Shown: piece after piece, positions 8,234-15,231 of the stretch
Numbering within the stretch: position 1 is the first letter of the stretch
Layout of the letters: each line of letters begins with the position of its first letter
NCBI GenBank assembly: GCA_017623235.1
Contig: JAGAPN010000057.1
Location: 1 to 55,303, forward strand
Source of the DNA: Clostridia bacterium
Lineage (GTDB): Bacteria > Bacillota > Clostridia > Oscillospirales > Acutalibacteraceae
Length of the DNA stretch: 55,303 nucleotides
Direction: 5' to 3'
The notes under the pieces: generated by a model
Database searches by the model: none
The model's input: the letters and a program-made list of their open reading frames with translations, nothing else
Told to the model about the DNA's origin: nothing
Program-made: the position numbers and the translations under genes

Positions 8234-9448
8234 TTACACAGAAAATAAACTTTTAATAAGTCGGGCCAGGCAAAGGCCAAAGGTCACCCTTTCAGAGCCG
8301 TTTTCGGCCACTATGGGTATTACCCCCAGCTCCTCGTCGGCGAGCCTTACCTTAACGTAGCCCACCGTATCCCCTGCCTTAACGGGAGCGGTAAGGAGGC
8401 TCTCCACCGTAAGCTCGGTGGTGATTTTACCCTCTTGCCCCTTTTGGAGCAGGGCCTTAAAGGTATCCTTAACCACGGGATAGACCTGCCTTACGGCCCC
8501 CTGCTTTACGGGAATGGGTCCAAGACCCGAGGTGTCGGCCTTGACCTCGGTATAGCTGTAATTAGCAAAGCCGTAATCCAGCAGCTTGGCGGTAGAGTTA
8601 AACCTATCCTTGCTGGAGGGGGCCCCCAGCACCACGGCAATAAGGGTCAGACCCTGTCTTTCGGCCACCGCCGACAGGCAGGAGCCTGCTCCCGAGGTGG
8701 TGCCCGTCTTAAGACCAAAGCAGCCGTCGTAATAGCGAATAAGCTTGTTGGTGTTAACCAGCTCGCTCTCCCCACCTCTGAGGGCATCCATTCTGACGGT
8801 GGAATATTCCCTTATAAGGGGGTGACGGATAAGCTCGGCCGACATTACCGCCACATCGTGGGCGGTAGTAAGGTGTCCCTGGGCATCCAGGCCGTAGCTG
8901 TTTATAAATTTGGTATCGTGGAGCCCCAACTTTTCGGCCTTTTCGTTCATCAGGGCCACAAAGCCCTCCTCGCTGCCTGCCACCGTTTCGGCCAGGGCCA
9001 CGGTGGCATCGTTGGCAGAGGCTATAACGGTAGCCCGCAGAAGCTCATCCACCGTCATTACCTCCCCAGGCTCCAGCCATATCTGGGAGCCACCCATAGA
9101 GGCGGCGTATTCCGAAGCTGTAACCCGGGTCTCCAGGGATATCCTGCCCTCCTCAATAGCCTCCATAACAAGTATTAAGGTCATAATCTTGGTAATTGAT
9201 GCAGGGGGAAGAGCCAGGTCGGGCTGATGCTCGTAAAGAACCTTGCCCGTATTATATTCCATAAGTATTGCGGATTTTGCGTTAATTTGTAAACTTTCTC
9301 CCACCCCTGCGGCGGCCTGGGTATTCTTTTCCAGGGGAATATCAAGGTCGTCGGCGGCATATTCCATACTCACCGTTGCCGCCCAAAGCGTCGGCGCAAA
9401 GGCCACCGTCAGGCATAAGGATAATATTACTGCAATAAATTTTTTCAT
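8234..9448 (-). CDS. D-alanyl-D-alanine carboxypeptidase (PBP5-like)
   Basis: 404 residues with a signal peptide (MKKFIAVILSLCLTVAFAPTLWA) and the S11 penicillin-binding fold. Active-site motifs are SITK (SxxK), SAN (SxN) and KTGTTSGAG (KTG); a C-terminal PBP5 beta domain follows. Such enzymes trim the terminal D-Ala of peptidoglycan stem peptides outside the membrane, controlling cross-linking. ATG 9448 gives a proper signal peptide. Its ribosome binding site (GTGGGGTG) lies inside a terminator-like hairpin that directly touches the start codon. Paralogue identity (dacA/dacB/dacF) cannot be assigned. No membrane-anchoring C-terminal helix is obvious. Confidence 0.92.
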   Translation of the reverse strand: MKKFIAVILSLCLTVAFAPTLWAATVSMEYAADDLDIPLEKNTQAAAGVGESLQINAKSAILMEYNTGKVLYEHQPDLALPPASITKIMTLILVMEAIEEGRISLETRVTASEYAASMGGSQIWLEPGEVMTVDELLRATVIASANDATVALAETVAGSEEGFVALMNEKAEKLGLHDTKFINSYGLDAQGHLTTAHDVAVMSAELIRHPLIREYSTVRMDALRGGESELVNTNKLIRYYDGCFGLKTGTTSGAGSCLSAVAERQGLTLIAVVLGAPSSKDRFNSTAKLLDYGFANYSYTEVKADTSGLGPIPVKQGAVRQVYPVVKDTFKALLQKGQEGKITTELTVESLLTAPVKAGDTVGYVKVRLADEELGVIPIVAENGSERVTFGLCLARLIKSLFSV

Positions 9449-9479
9449 AAAAAACACCCCACATAATTTATATGTGGGG
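9449..9479 (-). terminator. Terminator-like hairpin overlapping the carboxypeptidase RBS
   Basis: Minus-strand CCCCACATA / TATGTGGGG (9 bp perfect) around a 5-nt loop, then TG and six T's that run into the ATG at 9448. The 3' arm contains the only plausible Shine-Dalgarno sequence of the next gene. It can terminate mnmA-LUD transcripts and also hide the start of the carboxypeptidase. Confidence 0.75.
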
Positions 9480-9488
9480 CTTATATTT

Positions 9489-10121
9489 TTAATAACCTAA
9501 TTCTTCGGGACAAAGTATGACCTTTATGCGGCCCTTCTGTCGCTGGTAGCCGTGAACGGCGTAGTGGGCGCATAGCCTATCCGGCGAAAGACAGCCGTCG
9601 GCAGGACCCTTATCGGGGCAGATGCAATGGCCCAGGGTTCTGCAGGGGGTATTGGTGTTCAGACGAATAGCGTTCTTGGGGGCGGCCACCGTCTTTACAC
9701 GGCGGAAAGCGGCCTCGACGTCGGGCACTATTTTATTTGCTCCCACAATGCAGATAACCTGACGGGGCCCAAAGGTTACGGCGGCGACCCTGTTGCCGTT
9801 GCCGTCGACGTTTACAAGCTCACCCTTTTCGGTTACGGCATTGGCCGAGGTTAAAAAGGCATCGGCCGAGAAGGTTTTTCGGTAAATCTCCATTATCTCC
9901 TCACGGGTAAGGCCCTGAACCGAGCGGTCGAGGAAAATATAATCCCCGTTTTTCATTAAATCAAAAACACCGCACTCGTTAAGGGTCATACTACCTCCGC
10001 AGGAGATAACGTCACCCTTTTTTAGCAGGCTTTTAACAATGGGGACAATATCGGCCTTGGTATCTGCAACGTAGACCTCCATATTATTTTTTTCAAGGTT
10101 TTTTATAAGACTTTCAAACAT
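9489..10121 (-). CDS. LUD-domain protein
   Basis: 210 residues of the LUD (LutB/LutC, formerly DUF162) fold. Characteristic segments are GDVISCGGSMTLNECGVFDLM, TSANAVTEKGELVNVDGNGNRVAA and FGPRQVICIVGANKIV. C-terminal cysteines (CRTLGHCICPD, plus two or three more) may bind metal. LUD proteins include subunits of the lactate utilisation complex, but this is a stand-alone member without LutA/LutB partners here, so lactate oxidation should not be assumed. ATG 10121 is preferred to GTG 10130 because AAAGGGTGA is spaced for it. It starts one base after the mnmA stop. Confidence 0.8.
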   Translation of the reverse strand: MFESLIKNLEKNNMEVYVADTKADIVPIVKSLLKKGDVISCGGSMTLNECGVFDLMKNGDYIFLDRSVQGLTREEIMEIYRKTFSADAFLTSANAVTEKGELVNVDGNGNRVAAVTFGPRQVICIVGANKIVPDVEAAFRRVKTVAAPKNAIRLNTNTPCRTLGHCICPDKGPADGCLSPDRLCAHYAVHGYQRQKGRIKVILCPEELGY

Positions 10122-10122
10122 T

Positions 10123-11169
10123 TTATTCACCCTTTACTATTTTTCCGCCGCCCAGAAGTATATCGCCACGGTAAAATACCGCCGACTGTCCCGGCGAGGG
10201 GGCCCTTTGAGGACCTTCAAATTCCAGCACAGCCTCCCCTTCCCCAAGGGGGGTGAGAATGCAGGGGGCATCCTTTGCGCTGTAGCGCAGCTTTGCGGTG
10301 CAGGCTATGGGGGCGGTGGGATAGGCCTCGGCCTGGAAATTTACCTCATTTATATATATACGCTTTTTAAAAAGCAGCTCCTCATCACCCAGCACCACAC
10401 GGTTGGTGGCAGGGCACTTGGAAATAACAAACTGCGGCCTGCCCAGGGCTATACCCAGCCCCTTGCGCTGGCCGATGGTATACCGCTGATGACCCAGGTG
10501 GGGACCCAGCACCCGACCCTTCGGGTCGGTATATTCCCCTTTTTGGAAAGGAGCCCCTGCCCTGCCCTCTAAAAATGCGGCGTAATCGCCGTCGGGCACA
10601 AAGCAGATATCCTGGCTTTCCTTGGAGTGGGCCGAGGCAAAGCCGTAGCCCTCGGCAATTTCTCTTACCTTATCCTTGGTAAGCTCACCCAGGGGCATAA
10701 GAATATGGTCCAGCTGACGGGAGGTCAGCCGCCACAGCACGTAGGTCTGGTCCTTTTTGGCGTCGTTGGGGCGGTAGATGACCTGCCGCTCACCCAGCCT
10801 TCCTATACGGGAATAGTGACCCGTGGCAATATAGTCGCACCCCAGGGCCAGCGCCTCATCCAGCAGGGCGCCGAACTTTATATATTTGTTACACTCAATG
10901 CAGGGGTTGGGGGTCAGTCCCCTATCGTATTCCTCTGCAAAGGGGGCGATTACCTGCCTCTCAAACTCCTGCCGTTTATCGAAAACAAAATGGGGTATAC
11001 CCAGGGTCTTGCAGACCTGTGCCGCTCGGCCGACCTCGGGACCAATCTGACCCGAGGGCTCGTAAAGCCGCAGGGTGCCGCCGATTACCTCATACCCCTC
11101 TTGAAGCAGAAGGGCCGCCGCCACCGAGCTGTCTACTCCCCCGGACATTGCTACCATTACCTTTGCCAC
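10123..11169 (-). CDS. mnmA: tRNA 2-thiouridine(34) synthase MnmA
   Basis: 348 residues that thiolate U34 of Lys, Glu and Gln tRNAs. The PP-loop AMSGGVDSSVAA activates the uridine with ATP. Catalytic cysteines are in TPNPCIECN and SQDICFVPDGDY, and the central GHYSR segment is conserved. The C-terminal beta-barrel ends AVFYRGDILLGGGKIV. GTG at 11169 is preceded by AGGTGGTGA. It leads an operon with the LUD gene. The sulfur donor (IscS/NifS) is not in the window. Confidence 0.96.
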   Translation of the reverse strand: MAKVMVAMSGGVDSSVAAALLLQEGYEVIGGTLRLYEPSGQIGPEVGRAAQVCKTLGIPHFVFDKRQEFERQVIAPFAEEYDRGLTPNPCIECNKYIKFGALLDEALALGCDYIATGHYSRIGRLGERQVIYRPNDAKKDQTYVLWRLTSRQLDHILMPLGELTKDKVREIAEGYGFASAHSKESQDICFVPDGDYAAFLEGRAGAPFQKGEYTDPKGRVLGPHLGHQRYTIGQRKGLGIALGRPQFVISKCPATNRVVLGDEELLFKKRIYINEVNFQAEAYPTAPIACTAKLRYSAKDAPCILTPLGEGEAVLEFEGPQRAPSPGQSAVFYRGDILLGGGKIVKGE

Positions 11170-11220
11170 GCTATCACCACCTTTTTATAAATTATACTAT
11201 GCCCCTCTTCTTTTGGCAAG

Positions 11221-11252
11221 AAAAAAACCTGCTACATCGTAGCAGGTTTTTT
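11221..11252. terminator. Bidirectional terminator between permease and mnmA
   Basis: CCTGCTAC / GTAGCAGG with a 3-nt loop, flanked by seven A's and six T's. It ends the permease transcript just upstream of mnmA. Confidence 0.9.
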
Positions 11253-11258
11253 GGTTTT

Positions 11259-12665
11259 TTATTCAGCAGCAGGAGCCTCTTCTGCGGGGGCGGCCTCTAC
11301 GGGAGCCTCAGCGGGAGCTTCCTCTTCCTTTTCAAAGACAAAGTCCTTGCCGGGGAGGATAGCGTTGAGAACGATACCTGCGATAGATGCAACTGCAAGA
11401 GCAGAAAGAGCGATGGTAACGTTGCCGATGGTGAAGGTAGCGGCAGAGCCGAGGCCCAGGGCGCAAACCAGGATAACTGCGGCAACAATAAGGTTACGGC
11501 TCTTGGTAAAGTCAACCTTAGCCTCAACCACGTTTCTTACACCGATAGCGGAAATCATACCGTAAAGCACGAAGGAGATACCGCCGATAACTGCGGTGGG
11601 GATAGAGCTTACCAGCGCGGCAAACTTGGGGCTGAAGGAAAGCAGAGCGGCAATAACGGCGGCTATGCGGATAACACGGGGGTCATAAACCTTGGAAAGG
11701 GCAAGCACGCCTGTGTTCTCACCGTAGGTAGTATTGGCGGGACCGCCGAATACAGCCGAAATAGAGGTTGCCAGACCGTCACCGATAAGGGTACGATGGA
11801 GACCGGGGTCCTTAATGAAGTTCTTACCAACGGTAGCGCCGATGGCAGAGATGTCACCGATATGCTCCATCATAGTGGCAAGAGCGATGGGAACGATAGC
11901 AATAATAGCGCCGATGATGGTGCCTGTCTGGCTCCAGTCAATGCCCAGGATGGTAGAATTCTTATAAATGGGAAGTCCTATCCAGGCAGCTTCCTTAACG
12001 CCGGTAAAGTCGATAGCCCAGCTCTCTACACCGAAGCCGTTGCCCACGATAAGAGCAACCAGGTAGGAGCCTATAACGCCCAGAAGAATGGGAATGATTT
12101 TCAGCATACCCTTGCCCCAGATGTTGAACACGATAACTATAGCAAGAGCGATAAGGGCCAGAGGCCAATTGCTGGAGCAGTTATTAACTGCAGAGCCCGA
12201 AAGGCCAAGACCGATAGCTATGATAATGGGGCCTGTAACAACGGGCGGGAAGAATTTCATAACCTTGTTGATGCCAACCAGCTTGATAAGGCCTGCAAGC
12301 ACCAGATACACAAGACCTGCACAGGCAACACCGAGGCAGGCATAGGGCAGCATTTCCTTGTTGGGAATATCGCCGTTTTCACCCAGCATAGGTGCAACTG
12401 CAGCATATCCACCCAGGAATGCAAAGGAGGAACCTAAGAACGCAGGAACCTTGCCCTTGGAGATAAAGTGGAAGAAGAGCGTGCCAAGACCTGCCATAAG
12501 CAGAGTGGTAGCAACGTCAAGACCTGTAAGTAAGGGAACGAGAACGGTTGCGCCGAACATGGCGAACATGTGCTGGAAGCCCAGCACCAGCATACGGCCT
12601 GTGCCGAGTTTTCTCGCATCGGTTATGCCTTCATCACCGATAACGAACTTTTCTTTTTTGCTCAT
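11259..12665 (-). CDS. uraA: Uracil/xanthine permease (NCS2 family)
   Basis: 468 residues with about 14 hydrophobic segments, typical of nucleobase:proton symporters of the NCS2 (UraA/PyrP/PbuX) family. Conserved parts include GFQHMFAMFGATVLVPLLTG at the N-terminus and FGGPANTTYGENTGVLALSKVYDPRV, the substrate-site region of UraA-like members. A 25-residue Ala/Pro/Glu-rich acidic tail extends into the cytoplasm and is unusual. The gene has its own promoter and a leader of about 157 nt. Uracil is the likely substrate, but other nucleobases are possible. Confidence 0.88.
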   Translation of the reverse strand: MSKKEKFVIGDEGITDARKLGTGRMLVLGFQHMFAMFGATVLVPLLTGLDVATTLLMAGLGTLFFHFISKGKVPAFLGSSFAFLGGYAAVAPMLGENGDIPNKEMLPYACLGVACAGLVYLVLAGLIKLVGINKVMKFFPPVVTGPIIIAIGLGLSGSAVNNCSSNWPLALIALAIVIVFNIWGKGMLKIIPILLGVIGSYLVALIVGNGFGVESWAIDFTGVKEAAWIGLPIYKNSTILGIDWSQTGTIIGAIIAIVPIALATMMEHIGDISAIGATVGKNFIKDPGLHRTLIGDGLATSISAVFGGPANTTYGENTGVLALSKVYDPRVIRIAAVIAALLSFSPKFAALVSSIPTAVIGGISFVLYGMISAIGVRNVVEAKVDFTKSRNLIVAAVILVCALGLGSAATFTIGNVTIALSALAVASIAGIVLNAILPGKDFVFEKEEEAPAEAPVEAAPAEEAPAAE

Positions 12666-12828
12666 TTGAAGTAAACCCCCTGTTTTTTATTGTGACACAT
12701 ATTATATATATGTATCCGTCCGCCGGGCCCGTGTATTATTTTTTCCACCTTGGCATATAATTACTATAAAGCATAAAATATGCACCCGTGGGGTAAATTT
12801 AAAAATACAGGCCTCGGCACCGTTTGTT
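12666..12828 (-). promoter_or_regulatory. Unassigned structured leader of the permease gene
   Basis: A leader of about 157 nt. It holds GCATA / TATGC (12771-12783), a GC-rich stretch with GGGCCC, and a 9-bp hairpin GATACATAT / ATATGTGTC just before the AGGGGG ribosome binding site. No purine riboswitch core and no PyrR-like anti-antiterminator could be fitted. Confidence 0.4.
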
Positions 12829-12857
12829 ATTGTACCACACTATATTGTATTTGTAAA
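12829..12857 (-). promoter_or_regulatory. Predicted promoter for the permease gene
   Basis: Minus-strand TTTACA (12852-12857), 17 bp, TACAAT (12829-12834). The rest of the divergent 500-bp gap to 13165 holds no gene that I can support. Confidence 0.6.
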
Positions 12858-12984
12858 TTGTTTTCCTACAAAAAACCACAAAAAAAGGGATTTTATTCCG
12901 CTTTTCGGCCCTTCTACCCTAATCCCATTTGGATTTTTTGTAGTTTTGCACAAACAAAAAGCCAAAAATCAGCCCCAAAAAACG

Positions 12985-13040
12985 GTTACAACCTTGTAAC
13001 TTTTGTAATTTTCTTGTAATTTGTGTGCATTTTGCACAAA
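12985..13040. promoter_or_regulatory. Dyads and TTGTAA repeats upstream of the 3D-domain gene
   Basis: A perfect dyad GTTACAA-CC-TTGTAAC (12985-13000) is followed by TTGTAA at 13003 and 13014, roughly one helical turn apart, then TTTGTG / CACAAA (13020-13040). They end 20 bp before the -35 box of the next promoter, a plausible activator or repressor array. The binding protein is unknown. Confidence 0.35.
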
Positions 13041-13059
13041 TTCATAACCCCCCAGTAGT

Positions 13060-13088
13060 TTGACATATTCAATTTTTTTGATTATAAT
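13060..13088 (+). promoter_or_regulatory. Perfect consensus promoter for the 3D-domain gene
   Basis: TTGACA (13060-13065), 17 bp, TATAAT (13083-13088). A leader of about 75 nt follows, with the palindrome GGCTTTTAAAGCC. Confidence 0.85.
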
Positions 13089-13168
13089 ACCCGAGAACTG
13101 AAATTTTCCCCGAGTGAACACGGCTTTTAAAGCCCTACCTCTAAAAGGTATTAACAAAGGAGTTTATG

Positions 13169-14263
13169 ATGTTACAATATTTTAAAAAGCTTGCAGACAA
13201 GGTGCGCAGCATTACCCCCGATGCCCTTATTCAGCGTACACGCCCCCTGCTCTGCCTGATATTGGCCACAGCCTCGGTTATGCTGTCCCTTATCTACTCT
13301 ACCGACATCGTTATAGTAGACGACGGACAGACCACCGCCTCGGTTACCGTTTTCGGCGGTGATTATTTAAAGGCTACCGAAAAGCTGGCCCTTGAAGACT
13401 GTGAATTTGAGGTCGACAGCGTTAAACACGGCCTTTTCACCACCAACGTTAAAATTTCTTATATCGTACCCCTCACCATTAAGGTTGGCAACAACTCTTC
13501 CACCTACTCGGTAAGGGCAGGTCTGCTGGGTGATATTTTAGACACCCTGGGCATCACCCTTGGTCAGCACGATATAATCAGCCATCCCCTTTCGGGTTAT
13601 ATTAAGGAAAAGACCACCGTCGAGATTACCGACGTTGAGTACGTTACCGAAACCCGTTATGAAACCATCCCCTTCCAGAACAAAATCGAGTATTCCGATA
13701 AATACAGCGCTTCTACCCAGCAGTTAGTATCCACCGGAAAGGTAGGCTCTAAGGAGGTTACCTGTTCGGTTAAATATATAAACGGCGTAGCTGTAAGCTC
13801 CACCGTTTTAGACGAAAAAATTACCGAGTACGCCGTAGACCATACCACCGTTATCGGCACCTCTACCGTAGGTTATGCTTCGGGCAACAAGCCCGCCTCT
13901 CAGGTTGAGTCTATTTCTACCCTGACTCCTCCTGTCGACCTTATAGTAGATGCCAACGGCGTTCCCGTAAAATACACCTCTCAGAAGACCCTTCGCGCTA
14001 CCGCCTACACCTACACCGGCTACAACTGCTCCACAGGCGTTGCTCCCCAGCCCGGCTACGTTGCGGTAGACCCCAGGGAAATCCCCTACGGCACCAAGAT
14101 GTATATTATGTCTGCCGACGGCAGATACCACTATGGCTACGCCATTGCCGCTGACACAGGCGGATTCATCTACGGCAGCCGTACCGATATGGACCTCTTC
14201 CTTGAAACCGAAGAACAGTGCGTAAACTTCGGCAGAAGAAACATTATCGTATACTTCCTGTAA
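13169..14263 (+). CDS. YabE/Rpf-like wall protein with 3D domain
   Basis: 364 residues. A short basic N-terminus and one membrane segment (about 25-45) anchor the protein outside the cell. DUF348-like repeats follow (TIKVGNNSSTYSVRAGLLGDILDTLGI), then a G5-like stretch, then a C-terminal 3D domain (TAYTYTGYNCSTG...YGTKMYIMSADG...DTGG...DMDLF) carrying the three conserved Asp residues. The architecture is that of B. subtilis YabE and Sps/Rpf homologues, putative peptidoglycan-cleaving enzymes. ATG 13169 fits the AAAGGAG site better than ATG 13166. Perfect promoter and terminator make it monocistronic. In B. subtilis yabE is also near the origin. Confidence 0.85.
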   Translation: MLQYFKKLADKVRSITPDALIQRTRPLLCLILATASVMLSLIYSTDIVIVDDGQTTASVTVFGGDYLKATEKLALEDCEFEVDSVKHGLFTTNVKISYIVPLTIKVGNNSSTYSVRAGLLGDILDTLGITLGQHDIISHPLSGYIKEKTTVEITDVEYVTETRYETIPFQNKIEYSDKYSASTQQLVSTGKVGSKEVTCSVKYINGVAVSSTVLDEKITEYAVDHTTVIGTSTVGYASGNKPASQVESISTLTPPVDLIVDANGVPVKYTSQKTLRATAYTYTGYNCSTGVAPQPGYVAVDPREIPYGTKMYIMSADGRYHYGYAIAADTGGFIYGSRTDMDLFLETEEQCVNFGRRNIIVYFL

Positions 14264-14271
14264 AAAGCAAA

Positions 14272-14303
14272 AGACCCTTGAGCAAAGGCTCAAGGGTCTT
14301 TTT
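14272..14303. terminator. Bidirectional terminator
   Basis: AGACCCTTGAGC / GCTCAAGGGTCT (12 bp) around AAAG, followed by seven T's and preceded by A's. It ends the 3D-domain gene and trxB. Confidence 0.92.
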
Positions 14304-15206
14304 TTATTTTGCGTCTATGTAATCACAGGCGGCCAGGGCGGCTATAGCGCCGTCAGCGGCGGCGGTTGCCACCTGGCGGATACGCTTACTTCTGCAGTCA
14401 CCTGCCACGAATATGCCCTCAGAAGAGGTTTTGCAGTCCTCCCCTGCCTCTACGTAGCCCCAATTATTAAGGGCAATATGGTCGGAGAAGGGCTCGTTCT
14501 GGGGAACAAGGCCGATAGCCACAAACATTCCGTCAACAGTAAGGTCGGTAACCTCACCCTTGCCGCTTTCTACCTTTATGCCAACCAGCTCGGTTTCACC
14601 CAGCAGCTCCTTAACAACGGTGCCGAGAATGATTTCTACGTTATCCTTACCTCGAAGCTGCTCCTGCAGCTTTTCCTCGCCTGTTAAATAGTCGAGATTT
14701 TGAACAAGGTAAACCTTTTTGGCTAAATCCGAGAGGAGAATAGCCTCCTGCAGGGCAGAATTTCCGCCGCCGATAACGGCCACGGTTTTGCCCTCATAGA
14801 AGGCGCCGTCACAAACGGCGCAGAAGGAGATGCCCTCTCCTACAAACTGCTCCTCACGGTCAAGGCCCAGCATTCTGTGCTTGGCGCCTGTGGCGATAAT
14901 AACGGTTTTACCCTCAAAATCACCTCCGTCGGTATGCACGGTAAAGGTGTCGCCCTTGGTAATACCCGTAACCTCGCACATTTCAACCTCGGCGCCCTGC
15001 TCTAACACCTGCTCAATAAGCTTTTCGGCAAATTCGTTGCCCGAAAGTGATAAAAAGCCGGGAATATTCTCAACCTTGGGTGAATAGGTTATCTGTCCGC
15101 CGAAGGTGGCCTTTTCGATAACCAGTACGGATTTATTGGCCCTCTTAGCATAGAGGGCGGCGGTCAACCCCGCAGGGCCGCCGCCGATGATTATAATGTC
15201 ATACAT
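14304..15206 (-). CDS. trxB: Thioredoxin-disulfide reductase
   Basis: 300-residue flavoprotein that passes electrons from NADPH through FAD to a redox-active disulfide and then to thioredoxin-type proteins. FAD site GGGPAGLTAALYAKR at the N-terminus, NAD(P)H site GGGNSALQEA, active disulfide CAVC (SFCAVCDGAF), and C-terminal FAD motif GIFVAGDCR. It follows nrdD by 25 nt, so both are probably on one transcript. The redoxin domain at the end of NrdD is the obvious local substrate (inference). Confidence 0.95.
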   Translation of the reverse strand: MYDIIIIGGGPAGLTAALYAKRANKSVLVIEKATFGGQITYSPKVENIPGFLSLSGNEFAEKLIEQVLEQGAEVEMCEVTGITKGDTFTVHTDGGDFEGKTVIIATGAKHRMLGLDREEQFVGEGISFCAVCDGAFYEGKTVAVIGGGNSALQEAILLSDLAKKVYLVQNLDYLTGEEKLQEQLRGKDNVEIILGTVVKELLGETELVGIKVESGKGEVTDLTVDGMFVAIGLVPQNEPFSDHIALNNWGYVEAGEDCKTSSEGIFVAGDCRSKRIRQVATAAADGAIAALAACDYIDAK

Positions 15207-15231
15207 ATTAAAATGTCCCTTAATTTTTTTA

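Noticed and set aside
9489-10121. Lactate utilisation protein LutC
   Set aside because: Only a general LUD fold is visible, with no LutA/LutB partners; a lactate role is not supported.
12666-12828. Purine riboswitch on the permease leader
   Set aside because: The conserved three-way-junction core sequences are absent.
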